Source: Ceratodon purpureus (taxonomy: Eukaryota > Streptophyta > Bryopsida > Pseudoditrichales > Ditrichaceae). Taken from it: a stretch of 64,000 nucleotides of DNA. Location: assembly GCA_014871385.1 (NCBI GenBank), contig CM026426.1:50021263-50085262 (forward strand). The letters run 5' to 3'. Below, piece by piece: positions 1-11,351 of this stretch. Every line of letters starts with the position of its first letter. Within the stretch, counting starts at the first letter, position 1. The translations under genes were made by a program, and so were the position numbers. The notes under the pieces are model-generated. The model was given only the letters and a program-made list of their open reading frames with translations, did no database searches and had not been told where the DNA came from.

Positions 1-1
1 G

Positions 2-1082
2 GAGTCTAGGACTCCGGAAGGAAAAGGGAGGATCAATGTGCGAGGATTGGAGTGGCGGGGAATCAAGGTGGAGCATGGGTCGAGGGTGAAGATGGAGCAG
101 GGAGCGGATGGAGGGGAGCTAGGTCAGGGGAAGCCAGGTGCCCGCAGCAACTCTGAGCAAACAGTTTGTAGTGGAGGAAGGATCCGAAGGGGTGAGGGGG
201 ACGGTGGGCTTGAATCCGCAAGGGAGTCTGGGATTTGCTTGCACGAGGACATTAATGCTGGAGGGAGAGGCGCGGTGCTGACGAAGGGAGTAGTAGCGGA
301 GCGATTGCAGGTTGTGGAGGGGTTGATGGCGGCCTTACACTTGGAGTTGAAGCACAAACGCGAGTTGAAGAAGAAGGCCGGGGGGAGGCTTGATAGTGCC
401 GTGTGGAGGAGCAAGCAATCAGAGTGGAGTGTGGAGATGTTGAAGAAACAAGAGGAGCAGAAGGCAGCGCTAATCAACACGCTAGAGGAGCAAAGAGCCG
501 ATGTCTACAAGGAGAAGATTAAAATGGAGGGAATCCAAGAACAGTTAGCGGAGGAGGATGTGAAGGTTGCAGCTGCAAAGGAAGAGCTGAAACTCGCGGA
601 AGAGGAGATCCAAGCACTGACACGGGGGTTGGAAACCGGACAGCTGCAGTTCGATGCCCTTGCAGCGGAGAAATTTCTGCTCAAGTAAGGAAGGAGTGCT
701 TCTAATTTTTGTCCCCAGCCAATGGTGTATGCGCGAGGAGAACCGACTACACTAAAGATTGGTGATACCGATGAGAGCTAGTTCATAAAGATTACTACTT
801 GTTGCTTGTGCGATTTTCCATTTCCTCAAAACGATATAGTAGTATCTTCTTGTAAGCATCTGTACCACCCCTACTGTGCTTCGGTGTTGTATGTGCGAAG
901 TTGCAAGTGTGTGGCAGTCGGGTGTGGAGAGTTATCTCATCCAGAATGGCATCGAAGCTTTGGTTGGGGAGAGCCATCTCCAGAGCTATTGGAGAGGGCA
1001 ATGGTGTTGGGATCAACCGAGGAAAGGAGGAGGTTACTGCAGGAGAGAACAAACGAAGCAAAGGCGAAGGCGCCCTCGGATG
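2..1082 (+). CDS. RING-SET gene, exon with coiled coil and RING finger (5' partial)
   Basis: The frame is open at the window edge, so the true start is upstream. It is rich in Arg/Gly/Glu, then forms a coiled coil (about 470-670, heptad-rich Glu/Lys/Leu). A RING-type zinc finger follows at about 800-945, with CCLCDFPFPQNDIVVSSC, then KHLYHPYC, more Cys pairs, and a WHRSFGW tail. RING fingers usually bind E2 enzymes or other proteins. The frame carries TAA at 686-688 and TAG at 779-781; residues after the TAG run straight into the finger, and Gln would fit there. The 3' edge is a good donor (ATG/GTAAGT at 1083), phase 1, which joins in frame to the acceptor at 2048. I recall similar HLYHPYC/SFGW fingers in uncharacterised proteins of non-seed plants. 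Confidence 0.55.
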
Positions 1083-2048
1083 GTAAGTTTACGTGACTTT
1101 CGCATTCCTTTGTTGCAATGCAATTTCAGTATGCCATTCTTTGCGTTCTAGATTCCAAGTTCTGATGCGACATTGAGAGTGTTTGTTGTCTCTAAAGTTC
1201 CACGGCTAAGGCCTTGGTTAATTTCAGGCTTGACATGAGGTACACGGTGGACCTTAGAGAATGAAACAGGTAGTAAAGCAAGGTGTCTACTTTGTAGGAA
1301 ATATGGGGAGCTTAGGTATTGTACCTTCTCCCTACCGCTTTTGTATCCTTTCATGTGCATTTCAGACTGCCGATAACTTAGTAAACTCTGAGTTGTGAAT
1401 GTTCGTGGGCAGATGTATGATTAGTACCTTGTTGTCTTCTAAGGGTCTACAAAGAGTTTTGTTGTTGTAGTGAGCACCCAATAGAAAATGTAGAATGTGT
1501 ACTTAAATTCCAATGAAGGAGTAAAGGGATGAATAGAATGTCTACAGTATGTGACCATGAGATGTCTTAGTGTACTATGCTAAGAGAAAGTGTATTCACC
1601 CACCATGTACTTCAAGTAGATGCACAAACTAGTGTACATTGCAAAACACGTTTCGGTTTAGGGTAGGTACTACAATTTCGTCTTTGTACAGAGTATTAAA
1701 TATTTAGGTACGTGCAACCAAGTAGTGAGAGTACTTTATGTACTCCAGATCCAAGGTTTGGGTTGTAAATGTACTAACCTCCATTGTACGCAGTGAGCAC
1801 TATACTAGACGGAGCTACAACAGGTATAGTATTAGAACCCCTTTTGTACTCTAAGTCCTATAGGTTTCTCATTAATCTAGTGGTGTTTAGGGAGTACAGT
1901 AAGTACTCTTGATTAGTACAGCCGCTCAATTAGTGTAGTTCTTACAGGTAGTTATAATACTAGTTCATTAGTACATCCTATACAGAATTGTATTTGTAGT
2001 ACATTAATTACAAATTGTCACACTGTCTAATGTAATGTGTTATGGCAG
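1083..2048 (+). repeat. Intron of the RING-SET gene packed with GTAC
   Basis: The intron has GTAAGT and TGGCAG borders, and splicing preserves frame. It is AT-rich and holds about 20 GTAC tetranucleotides, several in AGTACT or GTACATT contexts and some in close pairs (for example 1730-1742 and 1893-1918). No ORF in it is credible. The motif is a self-complementary 4-mer, so it has no strand. GTAC is also the known core of SBP-box transcription-factor sites; whether that is relevant here is unknown. Confidence 0.55.
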
Positions 2049-3519
2049 GCTCAAGCTTGAGGTTCGCACCACCTATTTCAGCAGTCAACACTCCAAGTCG
2101 CTTTGTGGAGGGAGTGACAAGTCAGGGTGATTGCTTCATACAGGACGATGCGGGTTGTGTAGAGGCATCGACTCTTATGGCAAGGGCCCCGACCCGGGGA
2201 CTATGGGGAGAGATTAGTGTAGGGAAGCGGGTTCAACCTCTAGTGATGGCTTGCTTGACGGGTGGAAATCCCTTGAAGGGCACTGAACCTGATCTCAATT
2301 TTGAAGATGAATCTTTGGAGGATGAAGAAGGAATCAAAATGTCTCCTCTACATTCCAGCTCGGGCACAAGTCTTGAAGGGGACAACGAAACAGACGGCAC
2401 TTCATCCGACCAGTGCGCGGGGGATGGTGAGGAAGAGGAGCCCGAAGATGGTGATCAATGTGTCCAGCCTCAGGAGGTTTCACTATCGGCCCTGCCTGAG
2501 GACACTCCAGCGACACCATCTGCAGGAGATGGCATAGAGTATGGAGGACGGACGAAGGATATTAGTGCAACTGGAGGAGGCAGCAATCCAGGGGTACAAG
2601 GCGGCGGTCCAGCGGGAGAAGGCAGTCCAACAGGAGGAGGCGGCAGTCCAATGGTAGGAGGTGACTGTCCAGCGCAAGAAGGAGCACTAGCAAGAGGAGG
2701 CGGAGGCGGAGGCGGAAGGCTAGCGGTAGGAGGCTACGTTCCAGCGAGAGGGGGCAGCAGTCCTCGGGAGGAGTTAGTGGCTTGGCGGGAGGGGGCGGCA
2801 GCCAAGCAGGAGGGGGATCCAGCCCAGCGGGGAGTGCGGTACGTGAGGGTGTGGCATCGAAGAAAGGGTCCCTTGGGCGGGAAGAATTGACACGGCAGCC
2901 GGGAGATGGGGAGAAGGACAAGGACAAGGAGCCTTCGCCGCAGGCTCTCAAGAGCGCCCCACCAAGAGCAGGATCGCAGTGCTTGCCAGGACGCAAAACA
3001 AAGGCAACAAAGGAAGGGGAGCCCGTAGCGAAGGGAGAGGAGCTCGCGGCAAAGGGGAGGGAACCCACAGCGAAGGAAGGGGAGGTGGCAGCAAAGGAAG
3101 GAGAGCCTGCGAGGTCGGCGCTGGAGCCCACAGCGAAGGAAGTGGAGCTGGCTGCAAAGGAAAGAGGGCCCGCAGCTAGGGAAGGGGGGCCCGCGGCGAA
3201 GGAAGGGTTGCCCGCAGCAAAGGGAGCGAAGTCGATAGTGGAGAGTCCGAGATCCAAGCTTGAGAGGCAGCAAGGTCCAAGCGTGTCCGACGACACAACA
3301 CCTTTGAATCACACTGCACTAGAGAACATCTACTCGCCTGAGAAGACCACCTATAAAGAACTGAGTGAGATTGCTGGGGTTAGTGGTAGCCCGGCAGTTG
3401 CAGAGGGGCAGCTGCGGACCAGAGCACGCACTGCTAAAGAGGCGGAGCACGCATCAAAAGAATCACCTTAATGGACGAAGGGTAACTCTAAATCGGGAGA
3501 GAAGGGAAAGAGTGGTAAG
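2049..3519 (+). CDS. RING-SET gene, low-complexity central exon
   Basis: Splicing from 1082 to 2049 keeps frame. The exon encodes an acidic Ser/Glu stretch, then a Gly-rich repeat (GGGSP-like units, about 2570-2800), then a Lys/Ala/Glu repeat of 7-11 residue units such as AAKEGEP (about 3000-3220). The reading frame shifts within the Gly-rich repeat (2782-2890), where replication slippage is likely. A TAA occurs at 3469-3471, but a Lys/Gly/Ser-rich frame continues to an AAG/GTAGGT donor at 3520 in phase 0, matching the acceptor before the SET exon. No catalytic motif is visible. It probably acts as a flexible linker between the RING and SET parts. Linking all exons into one gene is inference from phases and borders. 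Confidence 0.45.
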
Positions 3520-3921
3520 GTAGGTGGCGATGTCTCAGTGAAAAGACGGCGAGGCCACACATAGAATGAGTGTTGAAATTTGGACTGTTTTCACAGTTCA
3601 TTATTTTTGTTTTTTTTTTAGTTGTTGGTATATCATCTATTGACCTGCGCTAGCATGCTTGGATAGAATGGTTCCGCAGGTACTACCATGTATCATACCT
3701 CATCTATGAGGCCCTCTAACAAGAATTGTTCACGGCTGAGATGCAATTTTTTTTAATGTTTTTTCTTTGCGTTTTTGCCTTGTTGAATTATTTGATCTTT
3801 TTCCTTAGTGAATAACTGTGCAGTAGGTTCTTGGTTGCTCCGCCTGAGGTGTTTGCTTGCACTTCATTTTTTTTGCATCATGACTTGTGGAAGGTGGTCT
3901 GGTGGGCTATGATTCAACCAG
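3520..3921 (+). other. Inferred intron between repeat exon and SET exon
   Basis: Starts GTAGGT, ends CAACCAG, with long T runs before the acceptor. The phase is 0 on both sides. It contains one GTAC and no credible ORF. Confidence 0.4.
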
Positions 3922-4986
3922 ACCGACATTTGGTATAATCCTGAAGATTTGTCTAATGGGCTCGAGAGGGTGCCTATCCTTGTTGGTCAGTCTGATCTTG
4001 CTATGCGTTATTTTCAGTATGTGAACTCTAGTGTACCCTATGATCAGGATCGAGTACCTACTACCCTAGGGAGTTTCCGCTTTGGGGACTACTGCTTGTG
4101 TTCCTCAGAATGTCTCCGTGGGAGTGGTACATGTGCATGTCAAGCGCAGTCCTTGGGTGGAGTCGGCTACAGCGATGGAGGAATTTTGGAGAACATGGCT
4201 CTTGATCAATTCAACAACAGCGATGTTAACTACTGTAAGCAGAGTTCACGGTGTCTAAGTGGAAATGAAGTTTGTGAGGGTCATGTGCCTCGTCCATTTG
4301 TTAAGGAGTGCAATGTTAAGTGTAAGTGTCGTGGTGATTGTGGCAATCGTGTTGTTCAGCAGGGGATGAAGTATCCAGTAGAGGTTTTTTGTACAGCCCT
4401 TACAGGGTGGGGGATTCGGACATGTGAGCTTATACCTAGAGGTGCGTTTGTTTTTGAGTTGATGGGAGAGATTTTAACTAATGCTAAGCAAATGTTTAGA
4501 AACTCGGGGGTAGAAGGGGGTCAGTCCTATAGCTTGCAACTTGATGCTGATTGGGCCACAGAGCGGAATTTGGACAACAACAGTGCTTTGTGCTTGGACT
4601 CTACTCGATTTGGGAATGTTGCCAGATTTTAGAACCACAGGTTAGAGTCTAATTCCATAATCTATACATTGGCCGCCCCTTCCTTGTATCCAGTCCGTTG
4701 TGCCTTGACAGTGGACCTTTTGTACTACAGGTGTGAAGACTCTAACCTAGTGGATATTCCAGTGTCAATAGAGAGTGTTGATCGCCGATATTACCATGTG
4801 GCATTCTTTGCTAGTCGAATTATAAATCCTGGAGAGGAACTAACATGGGATTATGGCACAGACTTTTCTAAAGAAGATCCAGATTTGCCTAAATTTTCTT
4901 GTAAATGCAAAAGTGCTTAGTGTAGAGACGGTACAGTACCACTTGCAGTCCGAAAGCCCCCCCGCACACCGCGTAGGAGTAGATGA
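3922..4986 (+). CDS. SUVR-type SET-domain histone methyltransferase domain
   Basis: Matches the plant SUVR1/2/4 class, which methylates histone H3 lysine 9. In order: a Cys-rich pre-SET zinc cluster (YCLCSSEC, then CACQ, CKQSSRC, and CKCRGDCGNRVVQ), SET motifs GWGIRT and LMGEILT, LDSTRFGNVARF, then NHRC split by a 90-bp intron (4641-4730, GTTAGA to TACAG), then AFFASRIINPGEELTWDYG, and post-SET CKC...CRD. TAG at 4630-4632 falls just before NHRC, where Ile or Leu is usual. A second TAG at 4918-4920 lies inside the post-SET, and the expected Cys-Arg-Asp follows it; the frame then ends at TGA 4984. The usual Tyr of the YxGE motif is replaced (LMGE). The zinc ligands, the splice sites and the final WDY motif are preserved. 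If the two TAGs stop translation, the enzyme is dead. Confidence 0.75.
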
Positions 4987-5847
4987 CTTCGGCATTTTGT
5001 CATATGTTTACTTTGTTAAGCATGGACACATTTACACTTTCTTTTGCATTTTTTCATGCGGCTGCCCTAAGTGCATGTATAACCGGAATTATTTTCAGGT
5101 CACAGTTATCCTATGTACTATTTGTAGGGCTGTATCATAAACTTCACTGAATCTTCATACATTTTTTTGATATATCATACTTACAAGTCGGCTTAGTGCA
5201 AAATCTTTCAGCACTTAAGGAACTAGCATTCATCTACAACAAACATAACACACTCGAGTTAAATAAGACAGAATTTAAGTTGAGTTGATAAACTGAGGCA
5301 ATAATTTTAGGTAGAGAATCAATATTCTAAGTCCTAAAAGTACTTTCGATGGTACCGTTTGAGTAGTTTTAGTACTTGTCTAAACACCAACCATATCACA
5401 GCTCTCCTCAGATGTGTGCTCTTGAAGTACCGCTGTCCAGTTGTCCTTGTAAAGGGCCTAAAACAAAAAGAAAAAAAACTACAGTACCTAATACCCAGCA
5501 AAATGTAGAACTATGATCGTCCAGCCTGACTCGAAATGAAAAAAGAAATATGGAATGGGTGATACTACATAAATTATAAGAAGAAGATTATAAAGAATAA
5601 AAAAAAGAAAGGGATTGCAGGTTCTCATAATCACAGACTACTATGCCAGATAATAGATGACTGAAGCAAAAAAAAGGGGGAGCACTTGGATAGCGAGACA
5701 TCTCTAGAGCTCACTTTCAGTCAGACAAATACCCAAGCATTTGTTTGACTTGTATCATCACGGGACCAATACTTCTAAAACCACCGTCAAATGAGAAACA
5801 ATCCTGAACCAACTTGTACAAAGTGTACACAGTGTACCAACTTGTAC
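4987..5847. other. Convergent intergenic spacer rich in GTAC
   Basis: No credible ORF. The spacer separates the 3' ends of the RING-SET gene and the DDE-like gene. GTAC occurs about twelve times, with a tight cluster at 5817-5850 (TTGTACAAAGTGTACAC and two more) and another at 5338-5372. Several A-rich tracts lie between. Confidence 0.5.
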
Positions 5848-8800
5848 TTAATCTGCATTGAACGCCCACCACTCTCGCAAGGCATCTTCACATATCCTTT
5901 GCGTTTCACTAGAGATCTTGTATACAGGAGTACCCTTTACCCTGTGTGTAGCAAGAACCATCGGAAATTTCCAAGCTCTAACTAGATGGGCATCGATATG
6001 TGCATAAACTGCTTTGTCACACAATACATATGTCTTCTCTCCACGACCGTACTTCTTGTAGTATTTTGCCCTGATCACAAAGTCTCCAGCCCTGAATACG
6101 CCCCCCCATGGGCAAGTCATGGGTTCTGTTAAGACAAACTTCTTGGCTTGACACTGTAGAATGTAGAATTCAACACCGTCTTCGTTCTCTTCCTCTGCTG
6201 GAATCATGAAGTTGTCACCAATGTCCACCAAGTCTCCCACCTCTTCTGAAATGCCGTCATACACCAGTTTGTTTCCTCGTCAATTTCTTCAATTTGATGA
6301 GCCACGGCACTTGCACTCAATGGAGAGAGCCTCTGAACCTTCCACTCCTGCACATGTGACAAGTTCTCACACTCAGTCCAATCACAGTCTATGCAAGGAT
6401 TACAGAAGCAAGACAACTCACGAGTTCTAAGCATGGTAGGATCAGTCATAGAAAAGCCCATGATTGAGTAGAGACTCTTCGAGCATGGCAGAGTGTTACA
6501 CTTCACACTCTTGTCACTATGATCAACTTTTGTATTGCCAATCAACCAGAATACTCGGGATAGAGGAGCAATTTTGGTATTAGCATATGAGCTGGGAACA
6601 CGCTCTATATACTTCTCCTCTAAGAACTCTACAACTTGAGATGCATTCTGTAAGGGCCTCAAGGGATTCTGAATTTGTTCAGCAGCAAGCGCCCTCTTCA
6701 CCACAGCCCCTGCCCCATCCCATTCTCCCTTCCCGTGAGCCGATTCAAAATAGTTCCATCGCATCTTACAACCGCCGGTGAGCGCAGGGTACCGAGCAAC
6801 AAAATACATAGCTGTTGCACACTTAAACTGGGCACTGCATCCATCACTGTACACCCAGTGCTCCTCCAGAGTCAACCCCAAATCTCTTAGCCAATCCCAA
6901 TGCAACAGCAAATACTGCTGCACAAACATTGAGTCGTGTGCCTTGTCGTCGGATATATAGAAGTGGGTTTGCTTCATGGTCTGCTCGCCTTCCTTCCAGA
7001 TCGTAATGTGCACCAAGATGGTCACACTCGTACTGAAGTAGTACAAGCTCTGGACCTCGTTCTGGATAGCAAATGTATAGTTCTCCGCATAGTCAATATG
7101 CGATATGACAACTCCCTCATGCACGTTCTTCATCATCAGTTGGCACTGCTCATCCTGCCATCGTGCTTTGAAGTTGTGGGTGATGAAAGTCGTTATGGTT
7201 TTCTCCATGTAGGAAAAGAATTCGTGGGCAGCTGTCTCTCTGAAAGCCTCCCGCAGCCGTTTCTTCACCTTTCGAGTCTGTGCATCCACTCCCACGTGGT
7301 AGTACTCAAAACACTTCCATTTCACAAGAGCCGTATTAGCTGCAGACAACTCTAGAGGACAGATAGGAAGGAGATGGAAACCACACTCAAAATAGTCGCC
7401 CATAAGGCACTCAAGTCTATGCCACACATCATATTCTCCTTTTGGACACACACATGACTCCTACATCAAGGTTATTCGCTTGAAAACATGCTCGTGTGCA
7501 CAACAAACCCCCTCCGCATTGCCTGCACACACTTGACAGTCACAAACACATGTCATCTATGCATGCAGTCCTCTGGTCTTCTCTCTGAGGTTGCTTAATC
7601 CAACCTTCATCATGTCCATCTCGACATGATATACACAACAACATGTATTCCGTTCCTTTAGTTTTCGCACCCACCACGGCTTCAACCTCTCAAAGGCTCT
7701 CTGCCGCACACTGCATTCTGGGTGGACTTCTTCAAATTGTAGGAAGAATGTGGTCTGCAAAACACATACGTGAATACATCAGGTACAAAAGGTCTCCTAG
7801 GCTTAAGTCCATAAAGACAAATGGTACATTATTGTACCGAATGTAAAAAACCACTACCTCAAAGTACAAAAATGCATCGACACATACATTCAGAAGCATT
7901 GTGTACAATTCAGGCTGCTATAAGTACTTCGTGGAGAACCAACTTGTACAATATGGCAGGGTTTTAAGAGTACCGTCAGTCTCTAAAATACTCAAAGTAC
8001 TGAACGTGGTTAGAACTGTACATGGAAACTAATTAGTCCCAATTGTGAATGCTAAATTAAGTAAACAATGTACATGCTCTAGTATATTCTTTATACAATA
8101 CGTACATTGAAGGAACTTCTAATGTACATTTATAACTTTAAATCCCTACTGGTACAACACTAAGTAGTCTCATATACAAAGAGACAACCGACTTGATATC
8201 ACACAGTACTAAGGAATACGTTTAGAACCACTTCTGTACTCCTCATTCATAGTGGTTGGTATTACAAACCGTTTAGAAGAATCAATGAATACGATAAGTA
8301 CAACTGTACAAGTGATATTTCGCTCTAGAGAGACCACATAACAAGCTTAACTTACAAAGAGTACACCTCCCAGCTGCTCTATGGACCGGAGTAATCTAAG
8401 GACTTTTTTTTCCAACATTATATATCTAAGACTACAGACTAGATAGAACAAGCAGTACACCAGTTACAGGGCAACTCATGTCGAGTACTCCCTAATTTTT
8501 TACTACCTTCTTCGCACTATGATATATCAAAAGTACAAGGACTAGGCATTCAGTTCTGCCAAAAAAAACATGAAATCTTTGTAGGATCTGACAACTTACC
8601 TGAGTCTCACAGAGATAATGTGTTGGATGCGGCTCGGCCCACTCTCTTCGGCCTACTCTGTGTTGCACAATGTCCTTCTTGTTGGGCGATACCTTGGTCT
8701 GACCATTCCACCAGGCCTCTATACACTGCTTCACATAGTCAGATAGACCCCCTCTCTTCTTCCGATGGAGACGAAGACTACACACCGTGTCTGCTTGGTT

Positions 8801-9397
8801 GGGGGCATAAACCCTTCTACTCAAGGCGATACTAATGCTTGCTTGTGTTGTATCCAGTTAACGTGACAAAGGCCTCACCTCGTCAATACCTAAACTAACA
8901 GCGGCATCCAACAAGGCACTCTTCCTTGCTAAGCGCTCGATTGAGTTCGCCACCTTCACCAATTGCAACTCATTTTTGAAGTTCTCAATAAAAGAATGAA
9001 TGACCTTTGCTTCCTGTGGCCGAGCATAGTAAACAGGAAGCAAAGGCGAAATAGTGTTATGACGCATGACCCTCTCCATAACATCTCTCCTACTCGATGG
9101 ACCGGGACAACTTCTCAACTCCTCAACTACATACTGTGCTATGCGAAGGGACATCCGATTTAACTCCCGCATTGACATACTATCTTCAACATCTTCATCC
9201 GGCAACATCGAAGCTAAAACCAGGGTCTCCTCGTGTCTTTGTCTATCTCTAGCTCTTTGACGAGCCTTCCTTTCCATGGCCGCATCTGTAACCGCTGCCT
9301 GCTGCTCTTCCCGCAAGCGAGCCTCAGTCTACCTAGCTGTAGGACCTGGTCGACTAACACCATATCGTAACCGCTGTCTCTTAGCAGTGTTACCCAT
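5848..9397 (-). CDS. DDE-like transposase gene (uncharacterised eukaryotic family), interrupted
   Basis: Two exons: 9397-8600 from ATG, and 7754-5848. The borders are CAG/GTAAGT and TTTTGCAG, and phase 0 is kept. Exon 1 begins MGNTAKRQRLRYG, then a basic, charged region. Exon 2 shows FERLKPWWVRKLKERN, CCCVYHVEMD and a Cys cluster (CVCDCQVC), then a catalytic-looking core: HIDYAENYTF, WVYSDGCSAQFK and HGKGEWDGAGAVVKR. These would supply a D..D..E/D triad. I recognise this combination from uncharacterised proteins of plants and animals thought to be transposon-derived. The C-terminus (VGDLVDIGDNFMIP onward) is one frame off, so there is a one-base shift near 6250. In-frame stops: TAG 9331, TAA 8860, TAG 7559 and TAG 7463. 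The exact superfamily is not known to me. Confidence 0.6.
7755..8599 (-). repeat. Intron of the DDE-like gene packed with GTAC
   Basis: The 845-bp intron is flanked by strong consensus splice sites on the minus strand. About 22 GTAC copies lie within it, roughly seven times chance, spread evenly at 20-60 bp spacing. This gives it the same texture as the 1083-2048 intron of the convergent gene, the main reason to assign both genes to one element. Confidence 0.6.
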
Positions 9398-10747
9398 TGT
9401 TCTTATTCTAGTAGAAAACCACACGTCAAAAACCAAGCCACGCATGAGATATGAACACTGAAGCAGAGTACATAGTTGAGGAGTTGAGAAGCTAGCACGA
9501 TTCAATAGTACTGCATGAGAAACAAAGCAGAATCACAGTGTCATGAGTCTAAGACGTAAACTCACCCTTGAGCCTTTTCCTCTCTACTTCCTAATTGCAA
9601 CTGATTTGCAAGAAGCAGTAGGAGATCCAACTGAAACCCTTCCGACTGAAACAGATGGTGATCGCTCAAAGCTGCCGCTGGAATACAAATACGAAACTGG
9701 ACTCATGAATAGAGAACGCCTGGGGGACTCATCTACATTGTTGCACTTGCCAAGGTAGAAATCCCGATTCCCTTGTTTAGACACTAGGGTTTCTTCAACA
9801 TATCTAGACTCAGATATCTCACTAAGTGAATGGTAACAACAAGACTCGAACTCACTAATCACCTCCTTTGTAAAGTAAGAAGTAATTAGTCTCTGCACTA
9901 GAACAATTTGGTGTGCCGTGGACCTTGACATTATTCAAAAGCAAAGAGGAAGCAGCTAAAAACTCATGAACTCGATTTGTCTCGCAACACACAATGTAAA
10001 CTACAGCATTCAACCGAAACCCTTGCACGCAGCATGCACAAGGAACAGCAAAGTGAATCAAACAAGCAACAGTGTACTGCAGGCGGGATGAGGGGACATG
10101 AACGAGAGAGACGATGACGTGGACAAAATCACAAGGTGGCGGCGTATTCATGACAGAGCGGCCGACGTCAGAATAGGATTTGGCATCAAAAACAAGGCAG
10201 TAGTTATTACACATTACGAATACAATGTATACTTCTAAGCACATCATGTACAATTAGCACACAGGAAGGCGTCGAGGGCCAAGTGACGGAAAAATGATTT
10301 TTACCATAATTTGAGAGAAGGCCATTCTAGAAATATGCCCAGCCGTCAAGAATCACAGACCCAATGACAAAAAATTAACATTTTCTACTTCGTAAGCCGT
10401 TGCAACCGAAACCAGCATTTAAAGTAACGTACTTGTAAAATTGACGACGAATCCCAGAAGACTGGTTCTTCTTATCTCCACTACAAAGAAAGAAATCAAA
10501 ATTTGAACCTTTAATGTTTACAAAATTTGTACTTTTCTTAAATCTGAATACAGTGTGACTTTTCTATAGTACCCTACAATAGTACTTTTTTTTGGAGGTT
10601 AACTTTGTTTTTTAAGTGACTCGATAACGCACAAGAGACTTCACATATGTAGAACTAAGCAAAGCAAACCAAAAACCAGAAAAGAAACTTCTACGCTGAG
10701 GTAATACCAAGTACAAAGTAATGTACTCTTGACTATTGCACTGTGAC
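9398..10747. other. Upstream region of the DDE-like gene
   Basis: Presumed promoter side and possible element terminus. ORFs at 9584-9931 and 9855-10253 (minus) have no recognisable motif and odd composition, so I do not call them genes. GTAC is again enriched from about 10,240 to 10,770. No inverted repeat recognisable as an element end was found. Confidence 0.35.
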
Positions 10748-11287
10748 TCAAAAAGGACATTGGTCTAGCGTACTTGAACCCTGCAATGCCGCAACAGTAA
10801 GGCTATTGAGGACATCTCTGAGTTTAAATGACAGCGCCTTCGCCTTTAGAGTCCCTCGTGCTTTTGTCGCCCATTTCTTAGCTAGTACCTCTTCCTGTAT
10901 TGTCTTCCTTACCTCATCGTAATGAGAAGGCTGTAGACTTTCCATTTAGGAAATCATATCAAACAAGTGTATCGATGTGTTCACTTCTATGGCAAAATAG
11001 TATGGATTATTCCCCATAGATGAGCACATGATCTTGATGAAGTCTGTCCCCTTATGGTCAAACCTTGTGACCTTCGTCTCCATGTCGATGACCTAGGGTT
11101 CCTCAACATCACCCACATATATGGTAGCAAACGTCAAGTATTGGGTATGCGGAACCCATTGCAAAGTCCATCGTTTCACCTTCGAGGGATCTTCAAAAGT
11201 CCATGTCTCAAACATCCTCGAGTCATCTTCGTCATCGTCATTTGAGTCTGTATTCGGAACAAGCTTGAAGAAATGTTTCAATAACAA
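10748..11287 (-). pseudogene. Unknown protein-coding remnant
   Basis: One frame runs 540 bp on minus, broken by TAG (11,093-11,095) and TAA (10,946-10,948). It has an acidic run (DSNDDDEDDSRM), then WTFEDPSKVKRWTLQWVPHT, YLTFATIYVGD, DFIKIMCSSMGNNPYYFAIE and a charged C-terminus with Lys/Arg helices. Trp and aromatic content and an even codon texture make chance unlikely. I do not recognise the family. It lies between the GTAC-rich element and the palindrome array, so it could belong to either one or to an older insertion. Confidence 0.35.
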
Positions 11288-11351
11288 AAGTATATGTTTT
11301 TTCTCCTCACTGCAAGGAGCCCACGTTCAACATTAGACAATTTTGGAACCA

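Larger units (their letters stand above)
1..10770. mobile_element. Candidate large DNA transposon laced with GTAC
   Basis: The stretch holds two convergent genes, a RING-SET gene on plus and a DDE-like gene on minus. Their noncoding DNA is heavily enriched in GTAC. By hand count: 18 in 1381-2040, 12 in 4921-5850, 22 in 7741-8530 and 8 in 10,201-10,770, where about one per 256 bp is expected by chance. Coding parts show only chance density (about 6 in 5850-7451), and the density falls off abruptly after 10,770. This mirrors the CACTA element further right, whose own motif fills its ends and introns. I found no terminal inverted repeat or target duplication, and the left end may lie outside the window. 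That the two genes form one element is therefore inference. Confidence 0.4.

Noticed and set aside
2483-3312. Long minus-strand Leu/Pro/Ser-rich frames opposite the Lys/Glu repeat
   Set aside because: Shadow frames of the low-complexity exon on plus; no motif.
9584-10253. Minus frames of 115 and 132 codons
   Set aside because: Overlap in different phases, odd Cys/Val/Tyr composition, no motif, in a GTAC-enriched noncoding region.
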